NCBI RefSeq assembly: GCF_007483665.1
Contig: NZ_ML660190.1
Coordinates: 56,324-120,323 of the forward strand
Source: Catellatospora sichuanensis
GTDB lineage: Bacteria > Actinomycetota > Actinomycetes > Mycobacteriales > Micromonosporaceae
Reading direction: 5' to 3'
DNA length: 64,000 nt
Position numbers and translations under genes: made by a program. This document shows positions 57,242 to 64,000 of this stretch, in pieces. The number at the start of each line of letters is the position of its first letter. Position 1 is the stretch's first letter. Below the pieces are notes generated by a model. That model was not told the DNA's origin. It searched no databases and was given only the letters and a program-made list of their open reading frames with translations.

Positions 57242-59286
57242 TGATGTCCGAGCAGCAGCTGCGCGAGGCGTTCGCGGCGGCGCAGGCGATGCCGGACGGC
57301 CCGGCCCAGCACACCGCGCTGGACGGCGCGATCCGGGCCGCGGACGCGGCCGGCGAGGCGAAACTGGCGTTCGAGTTCCGGCACGAGTCGATCGAGAAGT
57401 TCGTGTTCGGCGGCGACGACCGGCGCGCGTTCCTGGCGTTCTCGCTCTCGCTGGCCGCCTACGACCGTGATCCGGAGATCGGCGGTCCGGGCACGGAACA
57501 CTTGATCCTCTGGCAGTTCAAGTGGATCGTCAACGCGCTGCCCGAGTTCCCCGACGTGCCGCTGGACCGCACGTACGCGGTGCTGGAGGACATGCGAGCC
57601 CGCTACCTGCGCGGCGGGCACAGCCTGCACGCGGTGCACCAGGCCCGCTGGCAGATCGCCCTGCACGTTGGCGACCTCGACGAGGCGGCGGCGGCCTACC
57701 ACGACATGATCACCGCCAAGCAGGACAGCCTGGCCAACTGCTCGGTGTGCGTGCCGTCGGCGCAGGCCTGGTACCTGCTGACGCTGAACCGGCCCGAGGA
57801 CGCGATCGCGGTCGCCGCGCCGTTCGCCGACAGCTGGTGCCGTACCCAGCCGGAACGCATCCGCACCAACCTGATGCTGGCCCACCTGTATACCGGCGAC
57901 CTGCGCAAGGCCGCCGAGCTGCACCGCGCCGCGTACCGGGCGATGCGCACCGAGCGCCTGCACTTCAGCGCGCTGGGCACGCACCTGACCTTCCTCGGCC
58001 GCAGCGGCAACGCGCTGCGGGGCCTGGAGCTGCTGGAGCGGCACCTGCCCTGGCTGGACGGCACGACGAGCCCGCACGACGTGCTGGTGTTCACCGCCCC
58101 GGCGGTGCTGGTGCTGAACCGGCTGGCCGAAGCCGGGCACGCAGACACGGCCGTGCAGGGCCGCCCGGGGCCGGACGGCCGCCGCCCGGCGACCACCGTC
58201 GCGGCGCTGCGGGCAGAGCTGACTGCGCTGGTAGAGCAGCTGGCGGCACGGTTCGACGCCCGCAACGGCACGACGAACCAGAGCGAGCTGGCGCGACAGC
58301 GGATGACCGCGCCGCAGCTGGCCGACAGCGTGCCGCTGAGCGTGCTGGACACCGCGGGACGGCGTACCCGCCAGCGGATCGCCGGGGTGCAGGAGCAGAT
58401 CGCCGCGCACACCGTGGCGGGCGACGCCGCAGCGGCGGCGCTGGCCCGGCTCGACGCGGCGCTGCTGCTGCGCGACCACAGCGACACCGAAACCCGCTAT
58501 GGCGCCGCTGAGGAGGCGGCGCTGGCGCTGGAACGCGTCGGCCTGGCAGCGCCGCTGCTGCGGGCGCGGGAGCTGCTGTGGCAGCTCTACCGCAGCGGCG
58601 GGCAGCATCGCGACCAGGCAATGGTGGTGCTGGACCTGCTGCTGGCCGAGCCGTCGCTGACTGCTTCCCGCCGCGGGCAGTTGCTGGACGAGTCGGCCCG
58701 GCTGTTCTGGGGCGACGATCGGGCCGAGCGCAGCGTGCTCGCCGCCGACCAGCACGGCATGGCCGGAGACCGCCTGGCCGAACTGCGCTCGCTGAGCGAC
58801 GCGGTCAGCAGCGCCCGCCACGCCGTGTGGGCGCCCGCCGAGCAGGTGCTGGCCAGGGCGGACGCAATCGCCGCGGCCCCGCCCGCCGACGCCGACCCGG
58901 CGCTGTGGGACACCGCCTGCGGCCGGCTGAACCTGATCGCGGCCTGGTGGTACGACAGCGAGGACCGCGACGACGAGGCCCTGGCCCGCGCCGAGCTGGC
59001 CGAGCAGTGCCGCGACGGCGTGCTGCGAGGTGGGGCCGCAGCGTTCACGGGCTGGCGGCTGCTGGGCCGGGACCGGCCGGCCGAAGCCGAGCAGCACGCC
59101 CGCCGCGGCCTCGACGGCGCCGATGAGGACGACACCCGCCGGCTGCACGCCGTCCTCGCCGTGTCGCTGCGCGCCCAGGGCGACGAGGCCGGAGCGGACG
59201 CGCTGGTCAAGGCACACGATCTGCAGGCGTGGGAACTTGACGACGACGGCTACGACTACGACGACAGCGAGGACGAGGACGACTGA
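57241..59286 (+). CDS. TPR-like partner of HSP90 ATPase
   Basis: 681 residues from ATG 57241. Long alpha-helical repeat protein with TPR-like units: LGDLDEAAAAY-type repeats at HVGDLDEAAAAYHDMITAKQ, LTLNRPEDAIAVAAPFADSW, MLAHLYTGDLRKAAELHRAA and AELAEQCRDGVLRGGAAAFT. An Arg/Thr/Gln middle (about 310-385) splits two solenoids. It ends in a very acidic tail (DDDGYDYDDSEDEDD). No catalytic motif. The one-base overlap with the HSP90 gene implies a physical pair, recalling TPR co-chaperones of eukaryotic Hsp90; that analogy is inference. Confidence 0.85.
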   Translation: MMSEQQLREAFAAAQAMPDGPAQHTALDGAIRAADAAGEAKLAFEFRHESIEKFVFGGDDRRAFLAFSLSLAAYDRDPEIGGPGTEHLILWQFKWIVNALPEFPDVPLDRTYAVLEDMRARYLRGGHSLHAVHQARWQIALHVGDLDEAAAAYHDMITAKQDSLANCSVCVPSAQAWYLLTLNRPEDAIAVAAPFADSWCRTQPERIRTNLMLAHLYTGDLRKAAELHRAAYRAMRTERLHFSALGTHLTFLGRSGNALRGLELLERHLPWLDGTTSPHDVLVFTAPAVLVLNRLAEAGHADTAVQGRPGPDGRRPATTVAALRAELTALVEQLAARFDARNGTTNQSELARQRMTAPQLADSVPLSVLDTAGRRTRQRIAGVQEQIAAHTVAGDAAAAALARLDAALLLRDHSDTETRYGAAEEAALALERVGLAAPLLRARELLWQLYRSGGQHRDQAMVVLDLLLAEPSLTASRRGQLLDESARLFWGDDRAERSVLAADQHGMAGDRLAELRSLSDAVSSARHAVWAPAEQVLARADAIAAAPPADADPALWDTACGRLNLIAAWWYDSEDRDDEALARAELAEQCRDGVLRGGAAAFTGWRLLGRDRPAEAEQHARRGLDGADEDDTRRLHAVLAVSLRAQGDEAGADALVKAHDLQAWELDDDGYDYDDSEDEDD

Positions 59287-59329
59287 ACCGTGGGCTGCGG
59301 ACCCGGTGCAGAGGGTGCCGCGGCCCGGC

Positions 59330-60349
59330 TCAGCCGGGCTCGGCGGCTGGCGCGGATTCGCGGACGACCAACCGGAACGGGGGCTGGAATTCGGCGGGCG
59401 GGCCGGCCGGGCGGCCCTCGATGCGGTCGAGGAGCTTCTCCACGGCGAGCCGGCCGATCATCTCCTTGTCCGGCGAGATCGTGGTCAGGGTCGGGATGCT
59501 GAACCGGCCCTCCTCCACGTCGTCGATGCCGATCACGGAGACGTCGGCGGGCACCCGCAGCCCGTGGTCGTGCAGCGCCCGGATCGCCCCGAGCGCGATC
59601 AGGTCGTTGAACGCGAACACGGCGTCCGGCGGCTGCGCCAGCGTCAGCAGCGCCCGCATGCCCGCGGCGCCGTCGCCGCGGCCGAAGCCGCTGGTGGTGA
59701 CGGTCAGGTCCGGGTCGAACGGCAGCCCGGCCGCTTCCAGTGCTTCGGTGTAGCCGCGCAGGCGCAGCAGCGACGGGGCCCGGTTGGCCTCGATGTGCGC
59801 GCCGATGAACGCGATCCGCCGCCGCCCCAGCCCGATCAGGTGCCGCATCGCCTCGCGGCTGGCGGCGAGGTTGTCGATGACCACGTGGTCGTACGGCGCG
59901 TGGTAGATCGCCTCGCCGACCAGCACCATCGGGGTCTCACTGGTGCGGCTGGCGATGTCGTCGCGGTTGAGGTGCACCGCGGACAGGATCAGCCCGTCGA
60001 TGATCTGCGCCCGGAACCCGTCGGCGACCAGTAGTTCCTTGTCCCGGTCACCGTCGGTGTAGTCGAGCAGCAGGGTGTAGCCGCGTTTGGTGGCCGCCCG
60101 GATCGCCGCGTCGGCCAGCTCCGCGAAGTACGGGTTGTTCAGCTCGGGGATGGCCAGCGCGATGATGCCGGTGCGGCCCCGGCGCAGGTGCCGGGCGCTG
60201 AGGTTGGGCGTGTAGCCCAGCTCGTCGATGGCCTGCTGCACCCGGGCCCGGGTGGCCTCGCCGACGGGCCGGTAGCCGTTGACGACATTGGACACCGTCG
60301 CCTGCGACACACCGGCCCGTCTGGCGATGTCCTTGAGACTGACCGCCAT
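59330..60349 (-). CDS. LacI-family regulator of sugar ABC operon
   Basis: 339 residues from ATG 60349, GGAGG upstream. N-terminal helix-turn-helix SLKDIARRAGVSQATVSNVV, hinge NLSARHLRRGRTG, and sugar-binding-type sensor (IIALAIPELNNPYFAELA, DGLILSAVHL, FAFNDLIALGAI, VSVIGIDDVEEG). It is the last gene of the minus-strand block encoding a sugar ABC transporter, 53 bases from the permease stop, and probably regulates it. The inducer should be the transported sugar. Confidence 0.93.
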   Translation of the reverse strand: MAVSLKDIARRAGVSQATVSNVVNGYRPVGEATRARVQQAIDELGYTPNLSARHLRRGRTGIIALAIPELNNPYFAELADAAIRAATKRGYTLLLDYTDGDRDKELLVADGFRAQIIDGLILSAVHLNRDDIASRTSETPMVLVGEAIYHAPYDHVVIDNLAASREAMRHLIGLGRRRIAFIGAHIEANRAPSLLRLRGYTEALEAAGLPFDPDLTVTTSGFGRGDGAAGMRALLTLAQPPDAVFAFNDLIALGAIRALHDHGLRVPADVSVIGIDDVEEGRFSIPTLTTISPDKEMIGRLAVEKLLDRIEGRPAGPPAEFQPPFRLVVRESAPAAEPG

Positions 60350-60402
60350 CGGCGGGTTTCCTCCACTCACTGCTCATTGTCATCACTGCCGGGGCCGTTA
60401 CG

Positions 60403-61413
60403 TCAACGCAGGTGTCGCCGCCTGCTCAGACCTGTCTGCACCACCACCACGACGATCAGGAAGCCGCCGCTGACCACGGACTGGTACGACGAGTTCAGCG
60501 ACCCTATCTGGTTGATCACGTTCTGGATGACCCCGAGCAGCAGCACCCCGCACAGGGTGCCGCTGACCGTGCCCGCGCCGCCGATGAGCAGAGTGCCGCC
60601 GATGACGACGGCGGCGATGGCGTCGAGTTCCAGGCCGACCCCGAGAATGGTGACACCCGAGGACAGCCGGGATGCGTTGAGCACCCCCGCGAACCCGGCC
60701 AGCAGCCCGCTCAGCAGGTATGTCAGCACCCTGATCCGGGCCACCGGCAGTCCCATCAGCGCGGCGGCGTCGGGACTGCCGCCGACCGCGAACACGGCCT
60801 GCCCGTAGCGGGTGCGCTGCAGCAGCACCCCGCCGAGGGCGAACAGCAGCACCGCGAGGTACACCGGGTAGCCGACGCCGAACAGGGTGCCCTGTCCCAG
60901 CTCCAGGAACGCCGAGTCCTTCGGCACCAGGTAGGTGTTCGCGCCCTCCTCGGTGATGGCCAGCAGCAGCCCGCGCGCGCCGAGCAGCCCGGCCAGCGTG
61001 ACGATGAACGGCGCCATCCCGGTGTACGCGATCAGCACCCCTTGCAGCAGCCCGATCGCGCCGCAGACGGCCAGCGGCAGCAGCAGCGCGGGCAGCGGAC
61101 CCCACTGCGAGGCGTACGCGGCGAGCACGCCCCCGAGCGCGAACACCGACCCGACCGACAGGTCGATGCCGCCGGTGATGATCACGAACGTCATGCCGAG
61201 CGCCACGATCGCCAGGAACGACGACTGGATCGCGACGCCGTTGGCGTTCTCCGCCGTCGGGAACGACGGGAACACCGCCGACGAGACGACGACGACCAGC
61301 GCGAGGACCGCCAGGGCACCGTGCCGCTGGGCCAGCGCCGCCAGCCGCTCGTAACGCTGCTCGCGCTCGACGGGCACCGGCTGGGGGGTCTTGTTGACGA
61401 GAGTCTGGGTCAT
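60403..61413 (-). CDS. Sugar ABC transporter permease 2 (RbsC/YjfF-like)
   Basis: 336 residues from ATG 61413, overlapping the first permease gene by 4 bases. RbsC-family permease with eight to ten membrane segments; ITGGIDLSVGSVFALGGVLA (about 72-91) and AAVVIGGTLLIGGAGTVSG (about 260-278) are the family signature stretches, and GSPDAAALMGLPVARIRVLT is the ATPase-coupling loop. Two unlike permeases in one operon is the arrangement of the YtfT/YjfF galactofuranose transporter, so a pentose or furanose sugar is plausible. Confidence 0.92.
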   Translation of the reverse strand: MTQTLVNKTPQPVPVEREQRYERLAALAQRHGALAVLALVVVVSSAVFPSFPTAENANGVAIQSSFLAIVALGMTFVIITGGIDLSVGSVFALGGVLAAYASQWGPLPALLLPLAVCGAIGLLQGVLIAYTGMAPFIVTLAGLLGARGLLLAITEEGANTYLVPKDSAFLELGQGTLFGVGYPVYLAVLLFALGGVLLQRTRYGQAVFAVGGSPDAAALMGLPVARIRVLTYLLSGLLAGFAGVLNASRLSSGVTILGVGLELDAIAAVVIGGTLLIGGAGTVSGTLCGVLLLGVIQNVINQIGSLNSSYQSVVSGGFLIVVVVVQTGLSRRRHLR

Positions 61414-62378
61414 CGGGTCCGCCGTTCGCGGGCAATGTAGACGGCTACCAGAATGATCGCGGCCTGGATCATCTGCGCTGCCGAGTCGGGCAGGTCGTGG
61501 TTGATCAGAGTGGCCCGGACCAGCTGCATCAGCAGCGCGCCTGCGACGGTGCCGAGCACCCGGATGCTGCCGCCGGTCAGCGGCGTGCCGCCGACCACGA
61601 CGGCGGTGATCGCGGACAGCTCCATCAGGTTGCCGATCGCGGACGGGTCGCTGGCCCCGAGCCGCGCCGTGGCCAGCACCCCGGCCAGCGCGGCGAGCAC
61701 CCCGCACAGCACGTAGGTGCCGATCAGCACGCGTTTGACCGGCAGGCCCGCGAGGTGGCTCGCGGCCCGGTTGCCGCCGACGGCCACCAACTGCCGCCCG
61801 TAGGTGGTCCGCTGGACCACGAATCCGATCACGACGGCCAGGCAGCCCGCGATGAGCACCGTGTACGGCACCCCGAGCAGGTCACCGGTGCCCAATTCCA
61901 GCAGGGTGCCGTCCTTGATGCCCTTGAGCTGCCCGTCGGCGAACACCAGGGCCAGGCCCCGCCCGCCGACCAGCAGCGCCAGCGTGGCCACGATCGGCTG
62001 CAACCCGACCACGGAGACCAGGGTCCCGTTGACGACGCCGACCAGTGCCCCGACGATCAGCGCGATCAGCACCGCGGGCCAGAAGCCGTAGCCGATGTAC
62101 AGCGGCAGCACTGCCGCAGACAGCGCCATCACCGAGCCGACGGACAGGTCGACACCCTCGCTGCCGATCACCATGGCCATGCCCAGCGCCACGATCACCA
62201 CCGGCGCGACCTGCACCAGCTGCGTACGCAGTGTCGCAGCCTGTAGGAAGTTGTCGGTGAAGGCGACGTTGAACAGCACCAGCAGGGCCACGGCGGCGTA
62301 CACCCCGTAGTCCTGCAGCAGGCGCGCGAGCCGGACCCGGTCCGGCGGCGCGAACGTCTTGACGGTCGCCTCAGTCAT
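61410..62378 (-). CDS. Sugar ABC transporter permease 1 (RbsC/YtfT-like)
   Basis: 322 residues from ATG 62378, overlapping the ATPase gene by 8 bases. Same family as its neighbour: ALGMAMVIGSEGVDLSVGSV, then MALSAAVLPLY, coupling loop GNRAASHLAGLPVKRVLIGT, and AITAVVVGGTPLTGGSIRVL. About ten membrane helices. It would form a heterodimeric channel with permease 2. GSEGVDLSVG instead of the usual GGIDLSVG sets it apart from the partner. Confidence 0.92.
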   Translation of the reverse strand: MTEATVKTFAPPDRVRLARLLQDYGVYAAVALLVLFNVAFTDNFLQAATLRTQLVQVAPVVIVALGMAMVIGSEGVDLSVGSVMALSAAVLPLYIGYGFWPAVLIALIVGALVGVVNGTLVSVVGLQPIVATLALLVGGRGLALVFADGQLKGIKDGTLLELGTGDLLGVPYTVLIAGCLAVVIGFVVQRTTYGRQLVAVGGNRAASHLAGLPVKRVLIGTYVLCGVLAALAGVLATARLGASDPSAIGNLMELSAITAVVVGGTPLTGGSIRVLGTVAGALLMQLVRATLINHDLPDSAAQMIQAAIILVAVYIARERRTR

Positions 62379-63888
62379 GGGCGGGCTCCTGGGCCAGGGC
62401 GGTCATGATGTTGTCCTCGGTGACGTCGTCTCCGGCCAGCTCGCCGACGACGGCTCCGGCGCGCAGCACGACGATGCGGTCCGCTCCCTCGACCAGTTCC
62501 TCCAGGTCGGAGGAGATCAGCACGACGGCCAGCCCGTCGGCGGCCAGCTCGTCGATGAGTGCCTGCACTTCGGCTTTCGCGCCGACGTCGATGCCGCGGG
62601 TCGGCTCGTCGAGCAGCAGCAGCCTCGGATTCAGGCACAGCCAACGGGCCAGCAGCACCTTCTGCTGGTTGCCGCCGGACAGCTCGGACACCTTCTGCTC
62701 GGGGCTCGCCGCCTTGATGCGCAGCCGCTTCATGAACGTGTCGACGATGCGGTCCTGCTTCGCGCGCGACACCACGCCGAACCGGGACAGCGTCGGCATC
62801 GCGGCCAGCACGATGTTCTCCCGCACGCTCAGCCCGGGGACGATGCCTTCGGCCTTGCGGTCCTCGGGCAGCATCGCCATGCCGGCCCGGATCGCCGCGG
62901 CGGGCGAGCGTCGGGTCAGCCGCCGCCCGGCCATGGTGACCTCGCCGTCCGCGCCGAGCGCGCCGACCACGGCCTTGGCGGTCTCCGAACGCCCGGAGCC
63001 GAGCAGGCCGCCGAGCCCGGTGACCTCGCCGGGGCGCACCTCGAACGAGATCCCGTGCAGTTGGTGCGCCCGGCTCAGGTTGCGGACCCGCAGGATCGGC
63101 TCGACGTCGCCCGCGTCGTGGGCGGAGAAGCCGGTCAGGCCGTCACGGCGCACCTCGGCGGCGTCGCGGCCCAGCATCAGCGAGATCAGGCTGAGCCGGT
63201 CGAGCTGCGCCAGCGCGCCGGTGTGCACGCGACGGCCGTCACGCAGCACGGTGACCCGGTCGCACAGCTGGTAGAGCTCGTCGAGGCGGTGGCTGACGTA
63301 GACGATCGCGATGCCGCGCCCGCTCAGCTCGCGGACCACCCGGAACAGGGTGTCGACCTCACGCGGTTCGAGCGAGGAGGTCGGCTCGTCCATGATGACG
63401 ACGCGGGCGTCGACGGCGACGGCGCGGGCCAGCGCGACCATCTGCTGCGCGCCGAGCCCGAGCGAGCGCAGCGGCAGCCGCACGTCGACCTCGATGCCGT
63501 AGCGGGCGAGCTGCTCACCGGCCTCGCGGTTCATCCGGGCCACGTCGATCAGCCCGAACCGGGTGCGCGGCTCGCGGCCCAGGAACAGGTTGCGCGCCAC
63601 GCTCATCAGCGGGACGAGGTTGACCTCCTGGTAGATGGTGGAGATCCCGGCGGCCTGGGCGTCCAGCGGACGGCCGAAGGCCACGGGCTCGCCGCGGTAG
63701 AACACGTCACCGGCGTCGGGCCGGTACACCCCGGTCAGGATCTTGATCAGGGTGGACTTGCCGGCGCCGTTCTCGCCGACCAGGGCGTGTACCTCGCCGG
63801 GGGCGACGGTCAGCGACACGTCGTCGAGGGCCAGCACGCCGGGGAATCGCTTGCTGACCCCGCGTACGTCCAGCACGGGTTGGCTCAT
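62371..63888 (-). CDS. Sugar ABC transporter ATP-binding protein (tandem ATPase)
   Basis: 505 residues from ATG 63888. Two fused nucleotide-binding domains of the RbsA/YtfR type. Domain 1: Walker A ALVGENGAGKSTLIKIL (about 34-50), signature LGLGAQQMVALARA, Walker B VVIMDEPTSSL. Domain 2: degenerate Walker A GLGGLLGSGRSETAKAV, signature KVSELSGGNQQKVLLARWL, Walker B LLLLDEPTRGIDVG. It powers sugar import with the two permeases that follow. A substrate-binding protein gene is expected upstream, beyond the window edge; 112 bases remain, with no gene visible in them. Confidence 0.95.
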   Translation of the reverse strand: MSQPVLDVRGVSKRFPGVLALDDVSLTVAPGEVHALVGENGAGKSTLIKILTGVYRPDAGDVFYRGEPVAFGRPLDAQAAGISTIYQEVNLVPLMSVARNLFLGREPRTRFGLIDVARMNREAGEQLARYGIEVDVRLPLRSLGLGAQQMVALARAVAVDARVVIMDEPTSSLEPREVDTLFRVVRELSGRGIAIVYVSHRLDELYQLCDRVTVLRDGRRVHTGALAQLDRLSLISLMLGRDAAEVRRDGLTGFSAHDAGDVEPILRVRNLSRAHQLHGISFEVRPGEVTGLGGLLGSGRSETAKAVVGALGADGEVTMAGRRLTRRSPAAAIRAGMAMLPEDRKAEGIVPGLSVRENIVLAAMPTLSRFGVVSRAKQDRIVDTFMKRLRIKAASPEQKVSELSGGNQQKVLLARWLCLNPRLLLLDEPTRGIDVGAKAEVQALIDELAADGLAVVLISSDLEELVEGADRIVVLRAGAVVGELAGDDVTEDNIMTALAQEPAHD

Positions 63889-63946
63889 CTGGGGTTTCTT
63901 CCTCCTCGCCGTCGTCTCTCGCAGGTGAGGAAGTGCGGCCGCCGCC

Positions 63947-64000
63947 GGGGGGGGGGGGGCGACGACCGGCCCCGGGGGGGCCGGAGGAGGGGCGGGGGGA
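63947..64000. other. G-run, probable low-quality contig end
   Basis: A run of 13 G (63947-63959), then 7 G (63974-63980) and further G-rich sequence to the edge. No other homopolymers of this length occur in the window. It looks like an assembly or read-end artefact; base calls here should not be trusted. Confidence 0.6.

Noticed and set aside
54671..59217. Two long minus-strand frames opposite the MocR, HSP90 and TPR genes
   Set aside because: Shadows of well-supported plus-strand genes, with Arg/Gly/His/Gln-rich sequence and no motifs.

Overview
The window is very GC-rich, with densely packed genes, many GTG/TTG starts, GGAGG-type ribosome binding sites, and actinobacterial families (DUF3159, DUF5703, DUF1876, F420-type LLM oxidoreductases, PucR, a mycobacterial DinB2-type polymerase). 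It is chromosomal DNA of a filamentous-type actinomycete. Micromonosporaceae is my best guess, resting mainly on intergenic palindromes of the GTTGATCATGAAGTT type; that assignment is inference. I see no transposase, phage gene, rRNA, tRNA or CRISPR array.

Layout. 1-1919: end of an SNF2 helicase and its SWIM zinc-finger partner, which carries an Lsr2-like tail. 2001-17190: a 13-gene minus-strand purine catabolic operon with a divergent PucR regulator. It reads, in transcription order, uraD, HIU hydrolase, uricase, xanthine dehydrogenase FAD and Fe-S subunits, 8-oxoguanine deaminase, XDH molybdenum subunit, malate synthase, a DUF6986 aldolase-like protein, allantoinase, allantoicase, MobA-like cytidylyltransferase, XdhC. 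Together they take xanthine and 8-oxoguanine through urate and allantoin to ureidoglycolate, with malate synthase capturing glyoxylate. No ureidoglycolate lyase is recognisable, which makes the DUF6986 protein interesting. 17218-24178: LLM oxidoreductases, a TetR regulator with two clear operators, a histidine phosphatase, UppP, an acyltransferase and an aldo/keto reductase.

24297-36356: small and housekeeping genes, including an M20 peptidase, a putative iron box before a DUF3159 membrane protein, a secreted proline-rich repeat protein, a DinB2-like polymerase with valine at the steric-gate position, a nucleoside hydrolase, and a membrane protein that appears to split an alpha/beta-hydrolase fold. 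36692-43960: a secreted GDSL hydrolase, a LacI/ROK kinase pair with a palindromic operator, a sigma-region-2/membrane fusion and LexA. 44163-55327: a P-loop kinase, threonine aldolase, XRE/membrane pair with interleaved repeats, MazG-like enzyme, an unlisted 31-residue membrane protein, a beta-lactamase-fold protein, an N-lobe-less pseudokinase, and a MocR regulator whose start codon overlaps that of a divergent aminotransferase.

55451-59286: a translationally coupled pair of a divergent HSP90 ATPase and a large TPR-like protein, the best candidate here for an undescribed system. 59330-63888: a sugar ABC transporter (ATPase plus two permeases) with a LacI regulator. The last ~60 bases contain long G runs and look like low-quality contig-end sequence.

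Intergenic spaces between convergent genes hold several different palindromic elements. One 75-bp family occurs twice (19066-19140 and 44040-44114).
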